From the NCBI RefSeq assembly GCF_030704825.1, contig NZ_JAUYNX010000007.1:1-63244 (forward strand): DNA of 63,244 nucleotides. Reading direction: 5' to 3'. Below the pieces are notes generated by a model. That model made no database searches. It had not been told where the DNA came from and was given only the letters and a program-made list of their open reading frames with translations. The translations under genes were made by a program, and so were the position numbers. Positions 17,455 to 26,089 of this stretch are shown piece after piece (the first letter of the stretch is position 1; each line of letters opens with the position of its first letter). This DNA is from Brevundimonas sp. (GTDB taxonomy: Bacteria; Pseudomonadota; Alphaproteobacteria; Caulobacterales; Caulobacteraceae).

Positions 17455-18552
17455 TCAGGAGAAGGCGCCCGCGCCGGCGGCGTCCGGGGCGACGCCCCAG
17501 CCCGGTCCGGCGGGCGGCGGATCCATCATGCCGCGCCGGTCGAAGCTCACGGCCGGAACGAACGGGTCATGGGCCAGCAGGTGCGGCCCATAGCCGATCT
17601 CGACGGCCCTCAGCGCCTCCCCGCAGGCCGCCGCCGCCAGCAGGCCGGCGCGGGCGGCCAGGCTGGTCTCGCCGACATGGGCTCCCACGATGAGCGGCAG
17701 GCCGCGCGCCCGCGCCGCCGCGATGGCCGCAAGCGTACGCATCACCCCGCCGAGCTTCGACACCCGGACATTGGCGATCCACCGCGTCCCCGAGGGCGCC
17801 GCCTCAAGGTCGTGGAGGGTGAGAAAACTCTCGTCCAGGACAATGGCCAGACCGGTCCCGCGGGCCGCCGCGACCATGGCGGGCCAGTCGCGGGCCGCCA
17901 CGGGCTCCTCGACGGCCCACGCGCCGGCCGAGGCCGCGACCGTCAGTCCGGCGATGGCCGATCGGGCGTCCGGCCACAGGTTGTTGGCGTCCAGCCGCAC
18001 CGGCCCGCGCCGCGCCAACCGCCGCACGCGCGCACCGTCGATCTCCGGCCGTCCGGTCAGTTTCAGCTTGGCGTCGCCCAGGCCCGCGCGGCCGAACCGC
18101 CAGGCCAGGACGTGAAAGGCCATGTTCGACCGCACGCCGTAGACGGCCGACACCTGCATCGGCGTCGTCAGGGGCGCCACGCCCAGCAGCGCCTCCACCG
18201 AACGGCCGGCCCGGCGGGCGAACAGATCCAGCAGGGCCATTTCGAGCGCGCAGACGGCGCTGGGCCGGGCATCGACCAGAGGTTCGTGGGCGGCCAGCCA
18301 GCGGCGCAGCTGGTCGACGTCGCCCACCTCGGCCGCGATGGACGACGCCCGATCGGCGAGAAAGGCCATGGCCCCCTCCACGGTCTCGCCGGTCACATAG
18401 GCGCGGGGCGATCCCTCGCCGTAGCCGACGCAGCCCGCTCCGTCCTCGACCCGGACCAGCACATTCGCCGCGCGGCGACGCACCGCCGAGGCGTGGGCGA
18501 AGGCGTGGCGGAACGGAATATCCAGGCTGGCGAGGCTAACCTTCGGCGGCAT
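17455..18552 (-). CDS. Enolase-superfamily enzyme, dipeptide epimerase-like
   Basis: A 365-residue enzyme with an N-terminal capping domain and a TIM barrel. Expected catalytic residues are visible: the KxK pair in AKLKLTG, metal ligands in VRLDANN, AVEEPV and IVLDESF, and the second lysine in RVSKLGG. This is the MLE/dipeptide-epimerase arrangement that abstracts an alpha-proton. The DxD of true L-Ala-D/L-Glu epimerases near the last strand is not evident (VEIGYG there), so the substrate may not be a dipeptide. The ATG at 18552 has GAGGAGG upstream and lies inside the end of the GH3 gene, overlapping it by 17 bases. N-acyl-amino-acid racemisation is one possibility. Confidence 0.82.
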   Translation of the reverse strand: MPPKVSLASLDIPFRHAFAHASAVRRRAANVLVRVEDGAGCVGYGEGSPRAYVTGETVEGAMAFLADRASSIAAEVGDVDQLRRWLAAHEPLVDARPSAVCALEMALLDLFARRAGRSVEALLGVAPLTTPMQVSAVYGVRSNMAFHVLAWRFGRAGLGDAKLKLTGRPEIDGARVRRLARRGPVRLDANNLWPDARSAIAGLTVAASAGAWAVEEPVAARDWPAMVAAARGTGLAIVLDESFLTLHDLEAAPSGTRWIANVRVSKLGGVMRTLAAIAAARARGLPLIVGAHVGETSLAARAGLLAAAACGEALRAVEIGYGPHLLAHDPFVPAVSFDRRGMMDPPPAGPGWGVAPDAAGAGAFS

Positions 18553-20170
18553 AGGCCCCCTCCTCAAGCCGCCAGGGCGTGAAGTCGAAACCGCATTCCC
18601 GCGCGGTCTGCAGGGTCAGCACCTTGAACTGGGAATCCCGCTGCCCGCCGGCGACGCACCAGCGGCGATAGGCGGCCCCGGCCCCCGGCCGCAGGCGGCG
18701 CACCTCGACGGGGGCGAGCCGGCCGCTCCTGCGTTTGGCGGCATATTCGATGTTCAGCCGGACAAGCGCCCGCTCGACATCCTGCGCGAGGTCATCCCCG
18801 GCGCCCTCGACTTCCAGCCACGCGACATAGACAGCGCGATCCTCGTCGGCGAGGACGAGGTGGAACAGCACGTCGCACCCGGCCGGCGCCGCGGCCTCGG
18901 CCAACGCCAGGTTGATCTGGGTTTCCGACAACTTCTCGCCGGTGATGTTGGTCACGCCGCGGCCCTTGCGCTGGAAGGACAGGGTCGGGGTGGCGCCGAT
19001 GATCGGGCCCGCCCGCAGGATGTCGTTGATGCGATAGCGGTAGAGGCCGCCCGTGGTGGTGATGATCACCTGATAGTCGCGCCCCGGCTCCAGTTCGTGC
19101 GCCAGCCGGGTGTCGCGGCGCCCCGCCTCCCAGTCGTCGGCCTCGACGAATTCGTAAAACGTATCCTCCAGCAGGGGCAGGGCCAGGTTCCGGCGCGCAT
19201 CGACCACCACCGTGCCGCGCAGCTCGCTGGCGACGTAGCCCGCGTCGATCATCAGCGTCTCCGGCGCGAGCGAACGGCGCACCGCCGCCGCGGCCAGGGC
19301 GCAGCTGCCCCCCGTCCAGGTCACCACTCCCGCGAGGTTCGGCCACAGGGCGGCGATCGAGGGTTCGCCGGGCTCGGCCGCGCGGGCCAGGGCCCGGGCC
19401 CGCTCCGGCGCCGGAAACAGGGCGGCCGTCATCGCCCGGGCCTGCGCCGGCGTCAGCGATCCCGTCCCGGCGAAAGTCCCGTCCGCCACCTCGGCCAGCA
19501 GCTTGCCCCAGTTGGCCCGGCTATGGTCGCGCAGGCGCAGCAGGGTCGAGGGGTTGGCGGTGGAGACGGCGGTGAGGTCGGCGTGCTGCAGGGCCAGCCG
19601 GGTGACGGCGGCGTATTTCAGCTCCGCGTCGGCGATCGAGAAGACCTCGGGCGGGACGACGTATTTGCGGCGAACCACGGCCGGCATTGTCTCGTAGATC
19701 AGGCCGGTGACCGAGCCCGCCGGAACCCCGCCCGCCAGGGTCTCCTCGCAACGCGCGCCGCCCAGCGCCAGGATGCGTCCGGAGAACAGCCGGCAGGCCC
19801 GATGCTGGACGAAGCTCATGACCCGCTGGGCGCGCTTCATCTGCGCCAGGCCGGTCGGGGTCACCGGCAGGTATTTGGGCGCCGCCGTCGTGCCGCTGGT
19901 CCGGGCGTACATCAGCGGCCGTTCCGCGACCAGGGCCGCCTCGTCGGCGATCTGCCGCTCGATCCACGGCCGCAGGTCCTCGTATTCGACGATGGGCGCG
20001 GCGGCGCGCCAGGCGTCCGGACCGGCGATCCCGGCGAAGCCATGCGCACGGCCGAAGGTCGTGTCCCGGTTGGCTTTCAGGATCGCCGCCAGCGCCCCCG
20101 CCTGCGCCGCCGCCGGCCGCCCGGCTGCGCGCATGAGGCGGTCGAGGGCGGCGCGGCCGCTGACCGCCAT
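18536..20170 (-). CDS. GH3 family acyl-adenylating/amido-synthetase-like protein
   Basis: A 544-residue protein of the GH3 family, whose plant members adenylate a carboxylic acid and join it to an amino acid. Family blocks include the ATP-binding MYARTSGTTAAPKYLPVTP near residue 95, TWTGGSCALA, the GGLYRYRINDI segment, and FQRKGRGVTNITGEKLSE. The ATG at 20170 follows GAGGCGGCC. The frame stays open upstream through the preceding gene, but that part is a shadow. It sits between a hydroxylase gene (35 bases upstream) and an enolase-type gene, forming a likely operon. The substrate is unknown for bacterial members. Confidence 0.88.
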   Translation of the reverse strand: MAVSGRAALDRLMRAAGRPAAAQAGALAAILKANRDTTFGRAHGFAGIAGPDAWRAAAPIVEYEDLRPWIERQIADEAALVAERPLMYARTSGTTAAPKYLPVTPTGLAQMKRAQRVMSFVQHRACRLFSGRILALGGARCEETLAGGVPAGSVTGLIYETMPAVVRRKYVVPPEVFSIADAELKYAAVTRLALQHADLTAVSTANPSTLLRLRDHSRANWGKLLAEVADGTFAGTGSLTPAQARAMTAALFPAPERARALARAAEPGEPSIAALWPNLAGVVTWTGGSCALAAAAVRRSLAPETLMIDAGYVASELRGTVVVDARRNLALPLLEDTFYEFVEADDWEAGRRDTRLAHELEPGRDYQVIITTTGGLYRYRINDILRAGPIIGATPTLSFQRKGRGVTNITGEKLSETQINLALAEAAAPAGCDVLFHLVLADEDRAVYVAWLEVEGAGDDLAQDVERALVRLNIEYAAKRRSGRLAPVEVRRLRPGAGAAYRRWCVAGGQRDSQFKVLTLQTARECGFDFTPWRLEEGAYAAEG

Positions 20171-20205
20171 GGCCGCCTCGAAGGCGAGGTCCGCGAAGGC
20201 CAGGG

Positions 20206-21120
20206 TCAGTCCTCCCGCCGCGGAGCCCGGAACGGCGCGAGCAGCTGGGTCCCGAAGCGGACCGGATAGTCGGTCCCGATCAGCCCCAGGTCGCCCACCT
20301 GCCGGTCCCGCGGCCGGTAATAGGTGCCGAAGAGCAGGTCCCAGACGACCAGGGTGTGGGCGTAGTTGTGGTTCGATATCTCCGGCTCGCGCGCATGGTG
20401 CCAGCGATGCACTTCCGGCCCGCTGACGAGATAGTTCAGGACTCCGAGGCGCAGGTCGATGTTCGAATGCTGGAACAGGCCGCTGACCGCATAGACCACG
20501 AAGTAGAAGGCCAGCACCTCGGGCCCCACGCCCAGCAGGATGAACGGCAGGGTGTCGGCGAGAAACTGCAGCGCCTTGTCGGCCGGATGAAAGCGGAAGA
20601 CGTTGGCCGAATAGAGCTTGGCGGGCTGGTGGTGCGGCGCGTGCAGTCGCCACAACCACGGGACCTGATGGCACCAGCGGTGCAGCCAGTAGCGCAGCAG
20701 GTCCCCCGCCGCGAGCTTGAGCAGGACCTGGGCCCACAGCGGCCAGGCGACGGGCCATACCTCGAGAGTCAGGCCGGCGCCGGCCAGCAGACGCTGGCCC
20801 GGGAGGGTCAAGGCCCAGACCAGGACCAGCGGCACGAGCAATTGGACGAACACCAGATAGAGACCGTCGTCCGCCAGATCCGTCGCCGTCGGCGCCCAGC
20901 TCCGCCGGTACGGAATCCACAGCTCCAGCAACAGGATGGCCGCGCCGCCCGCCGCCACCGCCACATAGGGCGCCCAGGCCAGTCCGGCGCCCCGGTCCAG
21001 CAGGGCCCAGAGCAGCAGGACGGCCACGGCGACGACCGTCGGATAGGCCGCCCGCCGGGCCACGCGCCGCATGAGAGGCGTGACGGACGCGGTTTCGGGG
21101 ACGCGGGCGGGAGCAGTCAT
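20206..21120 (-). CDS. Sterol desaturase/fatty acid hydroxylase family protein
   Basis: A 304-residue integral membrane di-iron enzyme. The histidine motifs of the family are complete: HRWCH, HAPHH and HRWHH, with further histidines in HSNID and NHNYAH. Hydrophobic segments lie at ~28-45, ~50-68, ~85-108 and ~185-210. It would hydroxylate or desaturate a lipid at the membrane. It is the first gene of a three-gene minus-strand set with GH3 and an enolase-superfamily enzyme, which suggests that the hydroxylated lipid feeds a conjugation step (inference). Confidence 0.88.
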   Translation of the reverse strand: MTAPARVPETASVTPLMRRVARRAAYPTVVAVAVLLLWALLDRGAGLAWAPYVAVAAGGAAILLLELWIPYRRSWAPTATDLADDGLYLVFVQLLVPLVLVWALTLPGQRLLAGAGLTLEVWPVAWPLWAQVLLKLAAGDLLRYWLHRWCHQVPWLWRLHAPHHQPAKLYSANVFRFHPADKALQFLADTLPFILLGVGPEVLAFYFVVYAVSGLFQHSNIDLRLGVLNYLVSGPEVHRWHHAREPEISNHNYAHTLVVWDLLFGTYYRPRDRQVGDLGLIGTDYPVRFGTQLLAPFRAPRRED

Positions 21121-21281
21121 GTCGAGCCGACGGAGTTCCCGGACGACGCGCGGAGGGGCGACGGCGGGAGGTTAGCGGGTTCCGCCCGCTTGGCCAGCCC
21201 GACGGTCGCCGCGCGCGCTTATCCCGCTTCACAGGCCACGTGAACGGGCTAGGGTCCTTTCGCACCCGACAGGAGTCCGCC

Positions 21282-23114
21282 ATGCGCCGTCGCACCTTCC
21301 TTTCGACCCTCCCCGCCGGCGCCCTTCTGGCCGGCGCGACCGGTGCGGCCGCCGGCGCTCCTCCCGCGAATCCCGCCGCTCCTCCGCGCCAGGTCGAGCC
21401 CGCCGACCCGTTCGCCGACGTCGGCCCCGGCGACCGCAACAGCGGCCTCCAGTTCGTCAGCCGCTCGACCGTGTGGGGCGCGCACGGGGCCGCCGCGACG
21501 GCCCACCCGCGCGCCACCCTGATCGGCATCGAGACGCTGCGTCGCGGCGGCTCGGCCATCGACGCGGCCATCGCCATCAACGCCGCCCTCGGCTTCCTCG
21601 AGCCCACGGCCAACGGCATCGGCGGCGACGCCTTCTGCATGCTGTGGGACCCGGCGCAGAGGAAGGTCGTGGGCTTCAACGGCTCGGGCAACAGCCCCCG
21701 CGGCCTGTCGCTGGAGACGGCGCGGTCGAGGAAGGCGGAGGACGGCTATCTGCCGCCCTATGGCGCCGTCACCATCAACGTCCCCGGCACGGTCGACGCC
21801 TGGTGGAGCGCCCACCAGCGCTACGGCAAGCTGCCGTGGAAGGACGTCCTGCTGCCGGTCGCCGAGCTGTGCGAGGAGGGCGTGCCCATGCCCCAGCTGA
21901 TCGCCTGGTACCTCGAGCGCAACATGGCCAATTTCGATCGCCGCGCCGCGATCATCGAGGAGAACGACAACCGCAGGAAGGTCTACGCCCCTGGCGGCCG
22001 CACTCCGGCGGTCGGCGAGGTCTTCGCCAATCCGGACCTCGGCCGCACGCTGCGACTGATCGCGGAAGGCGGGCGCGACGCCTTCTACGACGGGCCGATC
22101 GCCGACCACATCGAACGCTATTTCCGCCGCGTCGGCGGCTGGATGACCCGCGCCGACCTGGCCCCGCACCGCACGGAATGGGTCGAGCCGATCCGCACCG
22201 ACTATCGCGGCGTCGACGTCTACGGCCTGGGTCCCAACACCCAGGGCCTGTCGACCAATCAGATCCTCAACATCTGCGAACAGTTCGACCTCAAGGGCAT
22301 GGGCTTCCAGTCCGCCGCCTCGATCCACCACCAAGCCGAGGCCAAGCGGCTGGCCTTCGAGGACCGGGCGAAATGGTTCGCCGACGAACGCTTCAGCCGC
22401 ACCCCGGTCGAGTGGCTGAACTCGAAAGCCTACGCCGCCGAACGCGCGCGCCTGATCCGCCCCGACCGGGTCATGGACCGGGTCTTCCCGGGCGACGCCC
22501 CGACCCAGGGCGACACCACCTATTTCAGCGTCGCCGACAAGGACGGCATGATGGTCAGCTGGATCCAGTCCAACTACCGCGGCATGGGCTCGGGCCTGGT
22601 GTCCGACGGCCCGGACGGCGGGACCCTCGGCTTCATGTTCCAGGACCGGGGCGAGCTGTTCAACCTGACCGACGGCCACCCCAACGTCTATGCGCCGGCC
22701 AAGCGGCCCTTCCACACCATCATTCCCGGCTTCGCCTGCAAGGGCGGCGAGCCGTGGATGGCCTATGGCGTCATGGGCGGCGGGATGCAGCCGCAGGGAC
22801 AGGCCCAGATCATCATCAACATGGTCGACTACGGCCTCGATCCGCAGGAGGCCGGCGACGCCCCGCGCTGGCAGCACGAAGGCTCGTCGGAACCGAGCGG
22901 ACACCCCGCCGAAGGCGTGGGGACCCTGTTCCTCGAGACCGGCGTGCCGGCAGCGTCGAAGGCGCAGCTGGAGGCCATGGGCTGGGTTCTGGGCGGACCC
23001 AACGGCGGCTTCGGCGGCTATCAGAACGTGGTGCGCCAGGCGAACGCGCGCGGTCCGTGGACCTACGGCGCGGCCTCGGAGATGCGCAAGGACGGGCTGG
23101 CGCTGGCGTACTGA
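21282..23114 (+). CDS. Gamma-glutamyltransferase family protein, exported
   Basis: A 610-residue Ntn-hydrolase. The N-terminus MRRRTFLSTLPAGALLAGA looks like an exported (possibly Tat) signal. The large-subunit part contains PTANGIGGDAF, and the autocleavage/nucleophile region is visible as QGDTTYFSVAD near residue 410, followed by VSWIQSNYRGMGSG. It would cleave or transfer gamma-glutamyl groups of glutathione-like compounds, or act as an acylase. The ATG has AGGAG upstream. It is divergent from the hydroxylase gene, with ~160 bases between them. Confidence 0.88.
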   Translation: MRRRTFLSTLPAGALLAGATGAAAGAPPANPAAPPRQVEPADPFADVGPGDRNSGLQFVSRSTVWGAHGAAATAHPRATLIGIETLRRGGSAIDAAIAINAALGFLEPTANGIGGDAFCMLWDPAQRKVVGFNGSGNSPRGLSLETARSRKAEDGYLPPYGAVTINVPGTVDAWWSAHQRYGKLPWKDVLLPVAELCEEGVPMPQLIAWYLERNMANFDRRAAIIEENDNRRKVYAPGGRTPAVGEVFANPDLGRTLRLIAEGGRDAFYDGPIADHIERYFRRVGGWMTRADLAPHRTEWVEPIRTDYRGVDVYGLGPNTQGLSTNQILNICEQFDLKGMGFQSAASIHHQAEAKRLAFEDRAKWFADERFSRTPVEWLNSKAYAAERARLIRPDRVMDRVFPGDAPTQGDTTYFSVADKDGMMVSWIQSNYRGMGSGLVSDGPDGGTLGFMFQDRGELFNLTDGHPNVYAPAKRPFHTIIPGFACKGGEPWMAYGVMGGGMQPQGQAQIIINMVDYGLDPQEAGDAPRWQHEGSSEPSGHPAEGVGTLFLETGVPAASKAQLEAMGWVLGGPNGGFGGYQNVVRQANARGPWTYGAASEMRKDGLALAY

Positions 23115-23187
23115 CCCGCCACGCGACCGCCGCAATCGGGCGTCAACCCTTGCACACGCACAGGTACGGTACGTGACCGGGGGGCTC

Positions 23188-23991
23188 ATGATTGCACTGT
23201 TCGCCGCCGCGACGATTCTCGCCGCCGCTCCCTGTTCGCCTCCGTCCGGGCACGAGGCCTTGTGGACGCCGGAGACCCGCTTCGTGATCGTGGGCGAAAT
23301 CCACGGCACCGCGGAGACGCCCGCCGCCTTCGCGCAACTGGTCTGCGCCGCGGCGGAACAGGGACCGGTGACCGTGGCGCTGGAGCTGCCTACGGAAATG
23401 CAGCCCCGACTGGACGCCCTCCTCGCGGCTCCGGACGACACGACGGCCGCGGAGGCTCTGCGGGACACCATTTTCCAAAATGCGACCGTGGCGGATGGTC
23501 GGACCAGCCTGGCCATGCTGGAGATGATGCAGTCGATCCGCCGGTTGAAGGCTGGCGGGGCCGATGTGGCGTTCCGCGCCTTCCAGCCCTCCAGCCCGAG
23601 GCCGGCCGCCTTCGACCAGAACTACTATGAGCTGGACATGGCGGTGGAGCTGTCGCGGGCGGCGACCGGCCGGCCGGAGTCCCGGGTGCTGGTCCTGGTC
23701 GGCAACATTCACGCCAGCAAGACGCGCTTCGACCGGTTTGACCTCATGCCTGCCGCGGCCCACCTGCCGCCCAAGGAGACCATCACCCTCAACGTCGCCC
23801 AGCAGGGCGGGCAGTCGTGGAGCTGTCAGACGGACGGCTGTCGGGCCCATGACTCCATGACCCGATACGACGCCGAAGCGCGGGGCGTCGTCATGGGCCC
23901 CGTCAGCGACGGCGCCTATGACGGCGTCATCGCCATCGGACCATGGACCGCATCTCCGCCGGTCGCGGCCCAGGCTTCAGCGGCTCCGTAG
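23188..23991 (+). CDS. Secreted EreA/ChaN/TraB-like (Tiki superfamily) protein, function unknown
   Basis: A 267-residue protein with a short hydrophobic N-terminus (MIALFAAATILAAAP). Superfamily hallmarks are a GEIHG motif with H39, a following ALELP segment, and a second histidine H175 in LVGNIHASK. This pattern is shared by haem-uptake ChaN-like, erythromycin-esterase-like and TraB/Tiki proteins, some of them metal-dependent hydrolases. No specific activity can be assigned. A GTG fifteen bases upstream is an alternative start. Its 3' end overlaps the convergent neighbour by 15 bases. Confidence 0.6.
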   Translation: MIALFAAATILAAAPCSPPSGHEALWTPETRFVIVGEIHGTAETPAAFAQLVCAAAEQGPVTVALELPTEMQPRLDALLAAPDDTTAAEALRDTIFQNATVADGRTSLAMLEMMQSIRRLKAGGADVAFRAFQPSSPRPAAFDQNYYELDMAVELSRAATGRPESRVLVLVGNIHASKTRFDRFDLMPAAAHLPPKETITLNVAQQGGQSWSCQTDGCRAHDSMTRYDAEARGVVMGPVSDGAYDGVIAIGPWTASPPVAAQASAAP

Positions 23992-24954
23992 AGCCCTCTC
24001 GATCAGCCGGTCCGCCGTGGCGCCCCGGGGCGCGAACGCCAGGGCGGGCCAGTCCGGCGTCAGACGGTCGATGGCCAGCATGATCCCCAGCCCCTCGTCC
24101 TGGCTCCAGTGATGGCCTCCGCCCCGCACGAAGGCCGTGGCGTCGGACGGATCGAGACGGCCGCCGCGCGCATCGGTCAGCCACATCCAGGCCGCCCAAT
24201 TGCCCGTGCCCTCCAAAGTCAGGAACACGTCGTCCGCCTCGGCGTAGAGCGCGTCCGCTTCACGGAACCATCGCCCGCGCCGGATCTCCATCGCCCGTGC
24301 GGCCGACGCGAGGCCCGCACGCGCGGCCTGGGCGTCGGGGACTGCGGCGGCCTGGTAAAACAGGTTCCGCTCGATCTCGTAGGCGGCCGGATAGTCCGGC
24401 CGCTCGCCGAACCGGTTCTGGATCACGTCGTCGTCGCTGTCCTCGGGCAGGCCTCGCGCCAGCAGGCCGTCGATCCGGACACCCAGGCTCGCGGCCTGCT
24501 GGGTGTGGGCGAACTCATGCATGAAGACGACCATCGACAGCCGGCTCCAGTCGCGCGGCTCGCTTGGGTCCGCGCGCCAGACAGACGGAAGGGCCATGAT
24601 GAAGAACATCCGTCCGTCCGACATTGGCGAGGCGAAGGCCAGTTTCCGGGCTGGAACAGCCCCGCCGTCGGGCAGGCTCACCTGTCCCGAATGGGCGGCG
24701 CCGGCCGTGCGATAACGCCGCGCGCCGACGCGGAAATCGCCGCGGTCATCGGGGGTCAGCGTCCAGGCGCAGGCCTCGTCGAACAGGGTGATGACCGGAG
24801 TCACCGGTTCGGCGATCCGCAGCCGTTCACGATCCAGCCGGTCCCAGGACGCGAGGGCTTCGCTCGTCCAGGCGCGCGGCTCGCCCGCGAAGCGGCACGG
24901 CGGCGGCGCGGGCGTGGCGGCGGTCAGGAAGACGGAGGCGAGCGCGGCGATCAT
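23977..24954 (-). CDS. Exported protein with HExxH motif, uncharacterised
   Basis: A 325-residue protein with a signal-like N-terminus (MIAALASVFLTAATPAPPP). It contains HEFAH near residue 145 in VVFMHEFAHTQQ, the zinc-binding pattern of many metallopeptidases, and several conserved-looking acidic and aromatic blocks (NWAAWMWLTD). A third zinc ligand is not obvious. A TTG 36 bases upstream would lengthen it by 12 residues. I do not recognise the family; a secreted or periplasmic zinc hydrolase is inferred. Confidence 0.65.
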   Translation of the reverse strand: MIAALASVFLTAATPAPPPCRFAGEPRAWTSEALASWDRLDRERLRIAEPVTPVITLFDEACAWTLTPDDRGDFRVGARRYRTAGAAHSGQVSLPDGGAVPARKLAFASPMSDGRMFFIMALPSVWRADPSEPRDWSRLSMVVFMHEFAHTQQAASLGVRIDGLLARGLPEDSDDDVIQNRFGERPDYPAAYEIERNLFYQAAAVPDAQAARAGLASAARAMEIRRGRWFREADALYAEADDVFLTLEGTGNWAAWMWLTDARGGRLDPSDATAFVRGGGHHWSQDEGLGIMLAIDRLTPDWPALAFAPRGATADRLIERALRSR

Positions 24955-25018
24955 GGTTCGCCCAATGACGGGCCGGGACCGGGATTTCAAATTAACTCGC
25001 GGTCATGCCGTCGGACGA

Positions 25019-25939
25019 TCAGCTCGCCGCGATCTCTTCCGGCTCCAGCTCATAGACAGTCGCGCAGTATTCGCAGGTCACCCGGATCTTGCCGTCGGCC
25101 TCGACCATCCCGGCGCGCTCCTCCGGCCCGAACGAGGTCAGCACCCCGGCGATGCGCGCGCGCGAGCAGCGGCATTGCGCCACCAGGGCGCGCGCGTCCT
25201 CCAGCCGCACCCCGTCCTCGTGGAACAGGCGGAACAGCAGGGTCTCGGGCGTGATGGTCGGGTCCAGCAGCTCGTCGTCGGCCAGGGTCTGGAACAGGGC
25301 CCGCGAGCGGTCCCACGCCTCCTCGGTCGGACCGCGCGCGTCGTCGCCCGCGATCAGCTGGATCAGCGCGCCGCCGGCGCGCCAGCCCACGCCCGCGTCG
25401 GTGACCACCGAGCCAACGGCCAGCCGCACCCTGGTCGGGATCTGCTCCGACTGCTGGAAATAGTGCTCCGCCGCCAGCGACAGGCTCTCGCCCTCGATCG
25501 GGGTGATGCCCTGGGTGCGTTCGAAGTCGGGGCCCCGGTCCAGCGTCATGACGAACACGCCCTGCCCCAGCAGCGAGCGCGCGCCCGGCCGGGCGAAGCC
25601 CTGCGAAACCGCCGCCACCTCATCCTCGTCGAAGCGGCAATAGCCGCGCATATGGCCCTGCGTGTCGTAGTCGGCGACGACATAGCGGACGGGACCGTCG
25701 CCCTGCGCCTGAACGATCAGCCGGCCCTCGAACTTGAGGCTCGATCCCACCAGCGCCGCCAAGGCGCAGGCTTCGCCGAGCAGGGCCGCCACCGGCTCCG
25801 GATAGGCGTGGGCCGACAGAATGGCGTCGATGGTCTCGCCCAGCCGCACCAGCCTGCCGCGCACAGGCCAGCCCTCGATCTGGAAGGCGGCGGCCAGGTC
25901 GTCGGACGGCGTGGAGTTCGAGTGTGCGTGATCGGTCAA
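25019..25939 (-). CDS. hslO: Redox-regulated chaperone Hsp33
   Basis: A 306-residue Hsp33, a holdase activated by oxidation of its zinc centre. The C-terminal redox switch is intact: a CRC pair and a CEYC pair about 30 residues apart. The N-terminal fold shows the family segments LLGEACALAALVGSSLKFEG and GPVRYVVADYDTQGHMRGYCR. No ATG is available; the TTG at 25939 gives the expected length. The frame is open far upstream but has no family similarity there. Confidence 0.93.
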   Translation of the reverse strand: MTDHAHSNSTPSDDLAAAFQIEGWPVRGRLVRLGETIDAILSAHAYPEPVAALLGEACALAALVGSSLKFEGRLIVQAQGDGPVRYVVADYDTQGHMRGYCRFDEDEVAAVSQGFARPGARSLLGQGVFVMTLDRGPDFERTQGITPIEGESLSLAAEHYFQQSEQIPTRVRLAVGSVVTDAGVGWRAGGALIQLIAGDDARGPTEEAWDRSRALFQTLADDELLDPTITPETLLFRLFHEDGVRLEDARALVAQCRCSRARIAGVLTSFGPEERAGMVEADGKIRVTCEYCATVYELEPEEIAAS

Positions 25940-26089
25940 GGACGTCCCTGCGAGGCGGCGATGGTCGGAAGCGCCGTCAGATAGGCGTCCGTATCGCGAA
26001 TGGTAAGGCCTGCATGCTAGAGCAGGAACCGGCGCGGTCCCGACCCCGTTCCAGCAAGCCCGATCAAAGCCCACCGACCCGGCGATTTC

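Noticed and set aside
20171..21691. Upstream extension of the GH3 reading frame to over 1000 codons
   Set aside because: The extension overlaps the hydroxylase gene in another frame and lacks family similarity; the GH3 domain starts after 20170.
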